In this document: one piece after another, positions 30,941 to 38,047 of the stretch | Layout of the letters: each line of letters opens with the position of its first letter | How positions within the stretch are numbered: the stretch's first letter is position 1 | NCBI GenBank assembly: GCA_937910305.1 | Contig: CALEPS010000054.1 | Span: 1-42,407 of the forward strand | Direction: 5' to 3' | DNA: 42,407 nt | From: an uncultured Bacteroidales bacterium | GTDB taxonomy: Bacteria; Bacteroidota; Bacteroidia; Bacteroidales; Paludibacteraceae | Translations under genes and position numbers: made by a program | The notes under the pieces: generated by a model | Database searches by the model: none | What the model saw: only the letters and a program-made list of their open reading frames with translations | Told to the model about the DNA's origin: nothing

Positions 30941-30947
30941 AATTCCT

Positions 30948-30976
30948 TCGTACATCGTACATCGTCCCTTTGTACA
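30948..30976. repeat. 7-bp array before the 36-aa gene
   Basis: tcgtaca, tcgtaca, tcgtccc, one extra base, ttgtaca, ending just before ATG 30979. Confidence 0.75.
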
Positions 30977-30978
30977 TT

Positions 30979-31089
30979 ATGGCAGATGGCTATTTGGAAT
31001 CCCACTATGCCGAGTATGAGAAGAAAAAGGCGGAGTGGCTCAAAAAAAAGAAAAAATGGTCGTACCAAAAACCGGCCAAAGATACATAA
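30979..31089 (+). CDS. Small conserved-looking protein, 36 aa
   Basis: ATG 30979 to TAA 31089. It begins MADGYLESHYAEYEKKKAEW, continues with a lysine-rich stretch (LKKKKKWSYQ) and ends KPAKDT. I recall short Bacteroidales proteins that begin MADNYLE and are rich in Lys/Arg after about residue 14; this fits that pattern, but the function is unknown. Gene callers with a length cut-off would miss it. It lies between the second ompH gene and the MFS gene, with 7-bp arrays on both sides. Confidence 0.7.
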   Translation: MADGYLESHYAEYEKKKAEWLKKKKKWSYQKPAKDT

Positions 31090-31122
31090 TTTTGAATTTT
31101 GAATTTTGAATTTTTAATTGAG
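31088..31122. repeat. 7-bp array before the MFS gene
   Basis: aattttg, aattttg, aattttg, aattttt, aattgag. It starts in the stop codon of the 36-aa gene and uses almost the same unit as 11081. Confidence 0.9.
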
Positions 31123-31127
31123 TTTTT

Positions 31128-32501
31128 ATGGTAGAAAAACTTCAAAAGACCCTGCGCGATAGTGCAACTGCGCGTTGGACGGTCCTTATCCTCGTTGCAT
31201 CGATGATGTTCTTCGCTTACATGTTCGTGGACATCCTCTCTCCTCTGGCCTCGTTGCTCAATGACACACTGGGCTGGGACCAGGGCGTGTTCGGCACTTA
31301 TGCGGCTGGCGAGTATCTGCTCAACGTGTTCGGATTCCTGATTCTGGCGGGAATTATCCTCGATAAGATGGGAGTCCGCTTTACCGGTCTGCTCTCCGCT
31401 TCGCTCATGGTGATCGGTGCTGCAATCAAGTATTTCGGTATCTCTTGGGCGGATGCCAATACCGTAGAATGGCTCAACGCCTGGTGGCCGGCAATGCCCG
31501 GTTCCGCCAAACTGGCGATGTTCGGATTCATGATCTTCGGCTGCGGCTGCGAGATGGCGGGTACTACCGTCAGCAAGATCCTCGCCAAGTGGTTCAAGGG
31601 CAAGGAGATGGCGCTCGCTATGGGATTGGAGATGGCTATCGCCCGTCTGGGGGTCTTTGCCGCTATGTGGCTCTCACCGATGATCAGTGAGAAATTCGCG
31701 GTGGACGGCACCAATTCGGTGGTTGCGCCTCTGCTTTTCTCGGCGGCGCTGCTCGTCATCGGGCTTCTTAACTTCTTCGTCTTCACCGTCATGGACAAAA
31801 CATTGGATAGGCAAGAGCTAAATGACCAAAAGGTAAATGACCAGATGGTAAATGACGCTGATGAGTTCCATGTATCCGACCTCAAGCAGATTCTGACTTC
31901 GAAGATGTTCTGGATCATCGCGCTCCTCTGTGTCCTCTATTATTCGGCTATCTTCCCCTTCCAGCGTTTTGCTACCAATTTTCTGGAGGAGACGCTTGCA
32001 ATCTCCAATGCCGAGGCGGCTGGTCTGTTCAAATGGTTCCCTATCCTGGCGATGGTGCTGACCCCGTTCTTGGGCGCATTCATTGATTATAAAGGCAAAG
32101 GCGCTTCGATGATGTTGCTCGGAGCTGTTATCATGACCGCTTGCCATTTGGTCTTCGCTTTTGTCCTGCCGGCATATCCGTCCAAGACGCTTGCCCTCGT
32201 CACCATACTTATTCTGGGTGTCAGTTTCTCGCTCGTCCCGGCTTCTATGTGGCCCTCGGTGCCTAAGATCATTGACGAGAAAGTGCTCGGATCGGCGTAC
32301 TGCCTTATCTTCTGGGTCCAGAACGTTGGATTGTGCCTCGTCCCGCTGCTTATCGGCAAACTGCGCGTGGCTACCAACGGGTATCTCGTCCCCATGATCG
32401 TCTTTGCTTCCTTCGGCGTACTCGCCTTCCTGCTCAGCCTCGCCCTCAAGGTGGAGGACAAAAAGAAGAACTACGGACTGGAACTTCCGAATAAGAAATA
32501 A
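31128..32501 (+). CDS. Major facilitator superfamily transporter
   Basis: 457 aa with about 12 hydrophobic helices in two halves. Start KTLRDSATARWTVLILVASMMFFAYMFVDILSPL; conserved loop DKMGVRFTGLLSASLMVIGA (motif A region); WFKGKEMALAMGLEMAIARLG in the first half; FVLPAYPSKTLALVTILILGV and PASMWPSVPKIIDEKVLGSAYCLIFWVQN in the second. Inner membrane. The substrate cannot be told; nitrate/oxalate-type MFS carriers are the nearest impression. The central cytoplasmic loop (residues about 225-243) carries the in-frame array ELNDQKVNDQMVND. Confidence 0.88.
   Translation: MVEKLQKTLRDSATARWTVLILVASMMFFAYMFVDILSPLASLLNDTLGWDQGVFGTYAAGEYLLNVFGFLILAGIILDKMGVRFTGLLSASLMVIGAAIKYFGISWADANTVEWLNAWWPAMPGSAKLAMFGFMIFGCGCEMAGTTVSKILAKWFKGKEMALAMGLEMAIARLGVFAAMWLSPMISEKFAVDGTNSVVAPLLFSAALLVIGLLNFFVFTVMDKTLDRQELNDQKVNDQMVNDADEFHVSDLKQILTSKMFWIIALLCVLYYSAIFPFQRFATNFLEETLAISNAEAAGLFKWFPILAMVLTPFLGAFIDYKGKGASMMLLGAVIMTACHLVFAFVLPAYPSKTLALVTILILGVSFSLVPASMWPSVPKIIDEKVLGSAYCLIFWVQNVGLCLVPLLIGKLRVATNGYLVPMIVFASFGVLAFLLSLALKVEDKKKNYGLELPNKK
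31821..31850 (+). repeat. 15-bp in-frame array inside the MFS gene
   Basis: aatgaccaaaaggta, aatgaccagatggta, then aatgac. Same NDQ(K/M)V unit as in sufB (12558). Confidence 0.9.
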
Positions 32502-32540
32502 CTCGGACTCATAAAAACGCCCGTTAGGAGGCGTCTGAAA

Positions 32541-32570
32541 AAAATCTGCACGCAAATGCAGATTTTTTTT
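32541..32570 (+). terminator. Terminator after the MFS gene
   Basis: AAAATCTGCA (32541-32550), loop CGCAAA, TGCAGATTTT (32557-32566), T tract, then GTATATTTTTG. It ends the transcription unit that began upstream of dnaN or radA. Confidence 0.85.
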
Positions 32571-32613
32571 GTATATTTTTGCCATTTTTCACATGTATAA
32601 AACTGCATTTTGA

Positions 32614-32655
32614 ACGATTTTGTAGATTTTTTTGTATTTTTGAACGAAAATGATG
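32614..32655. promoter_or_regulatory. Shared upstream motif, copy 1
   Basis: ACGATTTTGTAGATTTTTT (32614-32632) and GAACGAAAATGATG (32642-32655). Both halves recur at 34446-34478, upstream of the micropeptide and BspA-like genes. A possible operator for the regulator encoded at 32757. Confidence 0.5.
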
Positions 32656-32678
32656 TTTCATATATAAAAAAAATATTG

Positions 32679-32686
32679 TAATTTTG
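32679..32686 (+). promoter_or_regulatory. -7 box for the TPR/AraC regulator gene
   Basis: TAATTTTG; the -33 position holds TTTC (32656-32659) rather than TTTG, so the promoter may need an activator. Confidence 0.55.
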
Positions 32687-32700
32687 CAGCCGGAAAAAAT

Positions 32701-32747
32701 CATGCCCTTGTGGCTAAGAAAGAGTCGTGCCCTTGGGGCTAAGAAAT
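32701..32747. repeat. Two copies of the GCCC-tt-GGGC element before the regulator
   Basis: catgcccttgtggctaagaa and cgtgcccttggggctaagaa; the same element stands before the exonuclease gene (11116-11134). Confidence 0.85.
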
Positions 32748-32756
32748 TGGAATAAC

Positions 32757-34382
32757 ATGAAACATATCCTTACCATTATTGCAATTTGTTTGCTTTGCAC
32801 GGTCGCGCAGGCGGCGGATACAGAAGCCGCACTGGCTGCTTTTAACAAGCAGGTTAACTCCTCTAACGCGGAGCGTTTCTTCTCCGGCTTGGAGGAAGAA
32901 GGGTTCTTGGACGAGACGATTGCTGTCAGGGAGAACATGTCTCATGACTCCTTGTGTGCCATGGTCTGGTACTGGGCGGCGGAATATTACTATGACGCCC
33001 AGGATTTCAAACTCTCCGAGCACTACGGGTTGTGCGCCTTGCCTCTCTGCAAAGCCATCGGCGACAAGACGATGGAGGCGGACTGCGCTTCCCTCCTCAG
33101 TCTCGTCTATGTGCGCCTCGGCGATTTCGACAAAGCGGCGCTTTATGCCAAACGCTGTAATAAACTGGATATCGAGAGCGGAGACCCCGATAATATAGCC
33201 TCCTCTTATAACACGCTCGCGGGTATTTATATGTCCATGAGACAGCCGGACGAAGCGGAGAAATATATCCTGAGGGCTATTGATTATATCGAAGGTACGG
33301 ATAACATGCCCCGCAAAGCGGTTATCTACGGCATGGCGTCCGAGGTGTACCAGCATAAAGAGATGCCGAATCAGACGCTTGATTATGCTACGAAGGCTTT
33401 GGAGATAGAGAATAAGCTGGGCAGAAAGGACAAAGCGGCTATCCGCCGGACCCAGCGCGCGGCTGCGCTCATCGTCCTTGAGCGCTTCGATGAAGCAGAG
33501 AAAGAACTCACCGAGGCTATTCCTGTTATCGAAGCATCCGGCAATTACCACTCCCTCGCTATCGCCTATAACCATATGGGAGACCTCCTCTATGTCACCG
33601 GTCGGAACCGGGAAGGAGCGGAATATTATTACAAAGCCCTGCCGATCTTCATGGCGCAGCATGATTTATATAATGAAGCGCACACGCGCAAGGGCCTGCG
33701 CGAGACGCTGCGGGGGATTGATCCTGAGGCGGCGCTCGAACACGGAGACCGGTTCGAACACCTGCGGGACTCTATCTATGACCACGAGACAAACGCCAAC
33801 CTCTCCCAGTTCGCTGCGGAGATGGAGAATGACATCCTCCAGCAGATCAACCATAAACAACGCATTCGGACTATTGTCAGCATCTCGGTCATCTGCACTT
33901 TCTTTGTTTTCCTGGCGCTTATCTCGTATATCTTCTATCGGCGCAGACAGAAACTGCAGATCGAGCATTTCAACAACCTCCTCATAGAGGTGGAGAGGCT
34001 GCGCCGGCAGGAACGAGCGAAACAAATTGTTGAGAAGGAATGCACGGCGGAGTCGGACCTCTTCCTGGCGCGCGTCGTGGAGTATATCAATAATAATCTC
34101 ACAACCGGTAAACTCACGGTGGAAGATATGTCGGACGCCCTCTGTATGTCGGTTTCTACCTTCCGCAGACGCATGCTCACTATCATCAAGGGCTCGCCGA
34201 AGGCGTTTGTCGATACGATTCGTATCAACAAGGCGAAAGAGCTGCTCTCTTCTTCCTCGTTGCCGGTCAACGAGATCGCTACTCGGTGCGGATATAAAGA
34301 AGCCAACTCCTTCATTCGCGCCTTCCAGCGCGACACCGGCATCTCGCCTGCCAAATGGAGGGAGAAAAACAAACAACGGTAA
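32757..34382 (+). CDS. Membrane-bound TPR sensor with cytoplasmic AraC-type DNA-binding domain
   Basis: 541 aa from ATG 32757, which gives the signal sequence MKHILTIIAICLLCTVAQA. Residues about 25-340 are tetratricopeptide repeats in the periplasm (FKLSEHYGLCALPL, GDFDKAALYAKRCNKL, PDEAEKYILRAIDYIEG, REGAEYYYKALPIF). One transmembrane helix at about 373-393 (TIVSISVICTFFVFLALISY). A cytoplasmic coiled coil (residues about 398-430) leads to an AraC-type HTH (about 440-541: LTVEDMSDALCMSVSTFRRRM, NKAKELLSSSSLPVNEIATRCGY, SFIRAFQRDTGISPAKWRE). It is a one-component trans-membrane regulator, akin in layout to hybrid polysaccharide-utilisation sensors but without a kinase. Likely targets are the adjacent secreted micropeptide and BspA-like genes. 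Confidence 0.88.
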   Translation: MKHILTIIAICLLCTVAQAADTEAALAAFNKQVNSSNAERFFSGLEEEGFLDETIAVRENMSHDSLCAMVWYWAAEYYYDAQDFKLSEHYGLCALPLCKAIGDKTMEADCASLLSLVYVRLGDFDKAALYAKRCNKLDIESGDPDNIASSYNTLAGIYMSMRQPDEAEKYILRAIDYIEGTDNMPRKAVIYGMASEVYQHKEMPNQTLDYATKALEIENKLGRKDKAAIRRTQRAAALIVLERFDEAEKELTEAIPVIEASGNYHSLAIAYNHMGDLLYVTGRNREGAEYYYKALPIFMAQHDLYNEAHTRKGLRETLRGIDPEAALEHGDRFEHLRDSIYDHETNANLSQFAAEMENDILQQINHKQRIRTIVSISVICTFFVFLALISYIFYRRRQKLQIEHFNNLLIEVERLRRQERAKQIVEKECTAESDLFLARVVEYINNNLTTGKLTVEDMSDALCMSVSTFRRRMLTIIKGSPKAFVDTIRINKAKELLSSSSLPVNEIATRCGYKEANSFIRAFQRDTGISPAKWREKNKQR

Positions 34383-34398
34383 GCGGAATTTTCCCGCA

Positions 34399-34427
34399 AA
34401 ACGCGTCCATGGGGCGCGTTTTTTTGT
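34399..34427 (+). terminator. Terminator after the regulator gene
   Basis: AAAACGCG (34399-34406) with CGCGTTTT (34416-34423), then T residues. Confidence 0.82.
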
Positions 34428-34445
34428 TATATATAGTGTTTTTGC

Positions 34446-34478
34446 ACGATTTTGTAGATTTTTTGAAAGAAAATGATG
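34446..34478. promoter_or_regulatory. Shared upstream motif, copy 2
   Basis: ACGATTTTGTAGATTTTTT (34446-34464) followed by GAAAGAAAATGATG (34465-34478); see copy 1 at 32614. It lies 24 bp before the -7 box of the next unit. Confidence 0.5.
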
Positions 34479-34501
34479 AATGCTCTTTCGGAAAAAAGCA
34501 G

Positions 34502-34509
34502 TACTTTTG
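34502..34509 (+). promoter_or_regulatory. -7 box for micropeptide-BspA unit
   Basis: TACTTTTG, with no TTG 20 nt upstream; again consistent with activator dependence. The leader to ATG 34632 is about 115 nt and holds nothing else recognisable. Confidence 0.55.
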
Positions 34510-34631
34510 CACCGTGTTTCTTTGCTTGTTTGTCATACACGCCTGAATGACTCGTTTTGAGTAAGGGGCAATACGGGATCAAAACGGTTCCCGGCATACA
34601 TAACTAACAACTCATTTAACAACTAAAAATC

Positions 34632-34763
34632 ATGCGGAAACTTTTACTTTCTCTGGCTGCGATCGCCTGCTACGCGACAGCTGCTTTTGCTGTTCCTGCA
34701 CCCGTTGCATTTTTGTCGCATCATTGCGACAACCCCCAAGGGATTATCTATGTTACTTTATAA
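34632..34763 (+). CDS. 43-aa secreted micropeptide
   Basis: ATG 34632 to TAA 34763. MRKLLLSLAAIACYATAAFA is a good Sec signal peptide with an A-F-A cleavage site. The remaining 23 residues start VPAPVAFLSHHCDNPQG and end IIYVTL. A perfect hairpin TTGTCGCA-tcat-TGCGACAA (34713-34732) lies inside the coding sequence. It sits 31 bp upstream of the BspA-like gene, after a promoter box. It could be a secreted peptide, a leader peptide controlling the next gene, or the remnant of a longer protein. No homologue is known to me. Confidence 0.5.
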   Translation: MRKLLLSLAAIACYATAAFAVPAPVAFLSHHCDNPQGIIYVTL

Positions 34764-34794
34764 CAAACATAATTAACAACAAAATTTATTTATT

Positions 34795-36423
34795 ATGAAA
34801 AAGATTTCTATTCTTTTCCTTGCTCTCGTAGCAAGCACAGCTTCTCTCTTCGCAGCTGTAGAGAGAGTCCAGATCGATGCCCTCTATTACCTCCTGGACC
34901 ACAGCTTGAAAACGGCAACCGTAACGTACTCGACTGCCAATGTGACCGGTATTCAGCAACACAATTACGCCTCGTTTACGGATAACACAACTCTTTCCGT
35001 GCCCGAGGAGGTGTATTACGACGACAAACCTTATACGGTAACGGCTATCGGTGACTCCGCGTTCCTGAATGTAAAAATGTTTGCCTGCTATTTGCCTTCT
35101 TCGGTGACAAGTATTGGCAGATTTGCTTTCTATGGCTCCACAGTAGCCTTCGTAGATCCTTATGGCGATGAGGGTGTTTCGGGTTTGACCTCTATCGGGG
35201 AAAAAGCCTTCCAGGGATGCGAACGACTCAATATGTTCTTCCTTCCTTCGTCTCTGAAAACAATCGGAGACTTGGCGTTCAACGCCTGCCGGGCACTTAT
35301 TGATGTTGAAATCCCGGACAATGTATCCTCTATCGGTTGGGGCGCTTTTGGCTATTGCTCTGCTATTAAGAATCTGACCCTTGGTAAGAGCGTGAATTCT
35401 ATAGGTAAAGAGGCTTTCAAAGGTTTGACGGCTCTGGAGAATATCTACTGCCGCAATACCGTTCCGGCAACTCTTGGTGCGGATTGCTTCCTGAATGTCA
35501 ATAAATCCAATGTCGTTGTATATGTACCCGCAGGTACCGTGGCTGCCTATAAAGCCGCTGCCGGATGGAGCGACTTCACACGCATCTACGAAGCTGTCGC
35601 TAAGGTTGGAGACCTCTATTACTACCTCTACGCAGATGGTACGGCTGAAGTGATTGAAGACCAGGATCCGAACCACAGCTATTCGGATCCGTATCCCGAT
35701 ATTACGGAGCTGGTTATTCCTGCTACCGTTTCCTATGACGACAACACCTATATGGTCACCAAAATTGGCAATGGAGCTTTCGAGTCGTGCCAGAACCTGA
35801 CCACGGTTACGCTTCCTGCCACGCTTGAGAAAATTGGCGAAGATGCTTTCCATTATAGCAGCATCACCTCTATCGAGATTCCTAATACCGTTCGTACAAT
35901 CGGTATGTCTGCTTTCTCTATGTGTACCAATCTGGCTTCGGCGAATCTGCCGACGGCTTTGACTACGATCAATTATGGTCTCTTTAGCGGTTGCTCCAAA
36001 CTGACTTCCATCAACATCCCGGAGCATGTGAAGACAATCGGCGGCGCAGCGTTCACTATGTGTGGTTTGACTTCTATCGACCTTCCGGCTAATCTTGTAC
36101 AGATTGGATCAGGTGCCTTCGGTTACTGCGACAAGTTAACCTCTGTTACCTGCCGTGCACTCGTTCCGCCTGCTGCAGAAGGTGCATTTGCCGGCGTTGA
36201 AACGGAGAACATTCCTCTTTACGTACACGCGTTCTATGTAAATGATTACAAGGCGGCTGCGGAATGGGAGAAATTCACCAACGTCCTGCCTATCCCCGAG
36301 ACCCAAGGTGTAGAGAACGTACAAAACGACAAGGTACAAAGCACTAAGGTGCTTCGTAACGGTCAACTCTTCATTGAGAAGAACGGCAAGACCTTCAACG
36401 CCCAAGGCGCTGAAATGAGATAA
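34795..36423 (+). CDS. BspA-like leucine-rich repeat surface protein with T9SS-like tail
   Basis: 542 aa. Signal peptide MKKISILFLALVASTASLFAA. Two blocks of BspA/TpLRR-type repeats (residues about 75-255 and 300-475): examples are LTSIGEKAFQGCERLNMFFLPSS, TIGDLAFNACRALIDVEIPDNV, KIGEDAFHYSSITSIEIPNTV and TIGGAAFTMCGLTSIDLPANL. Between them and at the end are VPAGTVAAYKAAAGWSDFTRIYE-type caps. Residues about 505-518 are two 15-bp repeat units (VQNDK VQSTK, 36319-36348). The tail KVLRNGQLFIEKNGKTFNA matches the 16418 protein. BspA-type proteins mediate adhesion; that role is inferred here. The lpd reading frame on the other strand overlaps the last 29 bp. Confidence 0.88.
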   Translation: MKKISILFLALVASTASLFAAVERVQIDALYYLLDHSLKTATVTYSTANVTGIQQHNYASFTDNTTLSVPEEVYYDDKPYTVTAIGDSAFLNVKMFACYLPSSVTSIGRFAFYGSTVAFVDPYGDEGVSGLTSIGEKAFQGCERLNMFFLPSSLKTIGDLAFNACRALIDVEIPDNVSSIGWGAFGYCSAIKNLTLGKSVNSIGKEAFKGLTALENIYCRNTVPATLGADCFLNVNKSNVVVYVPAGTVAAYKAAAGWSDFTRIYEAVAKVGDLYYYLYADGTAEVIEDQDPNHSYSDPYPDITELVIPATVSYDDNTYMVTKIGNGAFESCQNLTTVTLPATLEKIGEDAFHYSSITSIEIPNTVRTIGMSAFSMCTNLASANLPTALTTINYGLFSGCSKLTSINIPEHVKTIGGAAFTMCGLTSIDLPANLVQIGSGAFGYCDKLTSVTCRALVPPAAEGAFAGVETENIPLYVHAFYVNDYKAAAEWEKFTNVLPIPETQGVENVQNDKVQSTKVLRNGQLFIEKNGKTFNAQGAEMR

Positions 36424-36439
36424 GCCTACCCCCAGAAGT

Positions 36440-36497
36440 TCTACGACCGTCCTCAGGACGCTCGATCGAGCAGAGCTCTTCACCCTGAAGGGAAGGG
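36440..36497. repeat. Composite palindromic element at the BspA-lpd junction
   Basis: gttctacgaccGTCCtcaGGAC, gctcgatcgagcagagctcttc, then ccctgaagggaaggg (family 1 core). An inverted copy of the middle part forms the start of the window (5-29). The lpd gene loses homology exactly where this element begins. Confidence 0.8.
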
Positions 36498-36875
36498 CTT
36501 GATACAGACACCTCGTTGCCCTCGATCTTCTCCACTTTCGTGGAAGTGAGGATATTGATACCGGCTTTGCGGTATTTATCGAGGAGGATTTGCACCACTT
36601 CTGGATCGAGGTTCGGCAGGATAGAAGGCATGGCTTCAATGACGGTCACAGGCACACCGAGTTCGTGGTAAAGCGTTGCAAACTCCATTCCTATAACGCC
36701 GCCGCCTACAATGATGACGGACTTCGGCAGTTCGGTTGCTGCCAATGCGTCTGTCGAATCCCAGACAGCGGGATTATCTTTGATACCCGGAATAGGCGGT
36801 ACGAAGTTCGTAGAGCCGGTGCAGATCATAATATATTGTGCCTCATACAACTGACCGTTGCATTCGACACAATAT

Positions 36876-36932
36876 GACCGTTCGCTTTGCTCACTGAAAG
36901 AACAAAGACCGTTCGCTTCGCTCTCTGAAGGA
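36876..36932. repeat. Element family 2 inside lpd
   Basis: gaccgttcgctttgctcactgaaag and gaccgttcgcttcgctctctgaagg, separated by aacaaa. In frame with Lpd (around SESEANGLCSFSEQSERS). Confidence 0.85.
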
Positions 36933-37290
36933 CTGAGGATTTTGGCAAAGCCGTTCACCACGGTGCAATGGTCGTTATTGAGGCGGGCTTTGATACCGGC
37001 AACGAGTTTGCGGACGACGATGGTTTTGCGTTTCTGCATGGCTGCAAAATCGAAGGTGACATTCTCTGCGGCAACTCCGTATTTCTGCGCGTGCGTGGCG
37101 TTATAATACTGCTTCGCGCCATAAAGGAGCGATTTGGTAGGAATACATCCGACATTGAGGCAGGTACCGCCAAGCGCGTTCTGCTCAAAGAGAATAACGT
37201 CTTTGCCGGCTTTGGAAGCCTTCTCTGCTGCGGTATAACCCGCAGGACCGCCACCGATGATTGCTAAAAAATACCTCATATTTTTATAGC

Positions 37291-37338
37291 GTTAAATAGT
37301 TAAAGAGTTAAAATGGTTTGCTTTGCAAACGTTAAATT
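37291..37338. repeat. 8-bp array with internal palindrome between cysE and lpd
   Basis: gttaaata, gttaaaga, gttaaaat, then the palindrome GTTTGC-ttt-GCAAAC, then gttaaatt. The lysine-rich C terminus of CysE (KDKGTRKKNKK) borders it and may also be array-derived. Confidence 0.75.
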
Positions 37339-37339
37339 G

Positions 37340-38047
37340 TTATTTCTTGTTCTTTTTTCTTGTCCCCTTGTCTTTTATTCTTATCTCCGGGGTGGATTGG
37401 AGGACAATCGAGTTAGCCGGGATGTCTTGGGTGAGCCAGATATTACCTCCTATGACCGTATCATGACCGATGGTGACACGGCCCAGGATAGAGGTGTTGG
37501 AATAGACCGTGACATGGTCTTCCAAGATAGGGTGACGCGGTACATCCATCGGTTTGCCTTGTTCATCGTATTCAAAGTTCTTCGCGCCCAGCGTCACACC
37601 CTGGTAGAGCACAACGTGCGAGCCGATAACTGCCGTTTCTCCGATGACAACACCTGTACCGTGATCGATACAGAAATGGTCTCCTATCTGCGCTGCAGGG
37701 TGAATATCTATTCCTGTGCGGCTATGCGCCAATTCCGTCAGCATGCGCGGAATGCGCGGCACGCCAAGCAGATAGAGTGCATGCGCCGTGCGGTAGTGAA
37801 TCATCACTTGGGTAAGCGGATAACTGAGTATCACTTCTCCGCGGTCGGTTACCGCCGGATCATTATGCAACATTGCATCCACATCGGTATTGACCAGACG
37901 CTTGATATCCGGCAGTTCCGCCCAAAAGGCTTCGGGGATATTCAGTTCCGAAGGTGCTTCCATCGACGGGAAGAACTCCGGGAACACTTCTCCGCACATG
38001 AACGCCATGAAGCGTTTGAGCTGGTCTATCGTAGGAATATAGGTCAT
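37340..38047 (-). CDS. cysE: Serine O-acetyltransferase
   Basis: 235 aa. Makes O-acetylserine from serine and acetyl-CoA, the first step of cysteine synthesis. The catalytic and hexapeptide-helix region is intact: SRTGIDIHPAAQIGDHFCIDHGTGVVIGETAVIG (catalytic Asp-His), VLYQGVTLGAKN, RHPILEDHVTVYSNTSILGRVTIGHDTVIGGNIWL. The N-terminal helical domain (TQVMIHYRTAHALYLLGVPRIPRM) is present. The C terminus ends in a basic tail KDKGTRKKNKK instead of the CysK-binding isoleucine end, so complex formation with CysK is doubtful. It overlaps cysK by 4 nt (ATGA). Confidence 0.95.
   Translation of the reverse strand: MTYIPTIDQLKRFMAFMCGEVFPEFFPSMEAPSELNIPEAFWAELPDIKRLVNTDVDAMLHNDPAVTDRGEVILSYPLTQVMIHYRTAHALYLLGVPRIPRMLTELAHSRTGIDIHPAAQIGDHFCIDHGTGVVIGETAVIGSHVVLYQGVTLGAKNFEYDEQGKPMDVPRHPILEDHVTVYSNTSILGRVTIGHDTVIGGNIWLTQDIPANSIVLQSTPEIRIKDKGTRKKNKK

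Larger units (their letters stand above)
36395..37279 (-). pseudogene. lpdA: Dihydrolipoamide dehydrogenase, truncated at a repeat
   Basis: FAD-disulfide oxidoreductase of 2-oxo-acid dehydrogenase or glycine-cleavage complexes. From ATG 37279: AIIGGGPAGYTAAEKASKAG (FAD site), GGTCLNVGCIPTKSLLYGAK (redox disulfide), ICTGSTNFVPPIPGI, SVIIVGGGVIGMEFATLYHELGVPVTVIEAMPSILP (NAD site). Homology ends near KVEKIEGNEVSV (about 36500); the frame then translates the palindromic element (SSPSLQGEELCSIERPEDG) and the antisense end of the BspA-like gene. About 190 residues, including the whole dimerisation domain with the His-Glu pair, are missing. There is also an in-frame family 2 insertion (36876-36932). 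This is either a real deletion or a misjoin at a repeat. Confidence 0.85.

Noticed and set aside
34786..36027. 413-aa minus-strand frame opposite the BspA-like gene
   Set aside because: Antisense of leucine-rich repeats; apparent repeats in it mirror those of the real protein.
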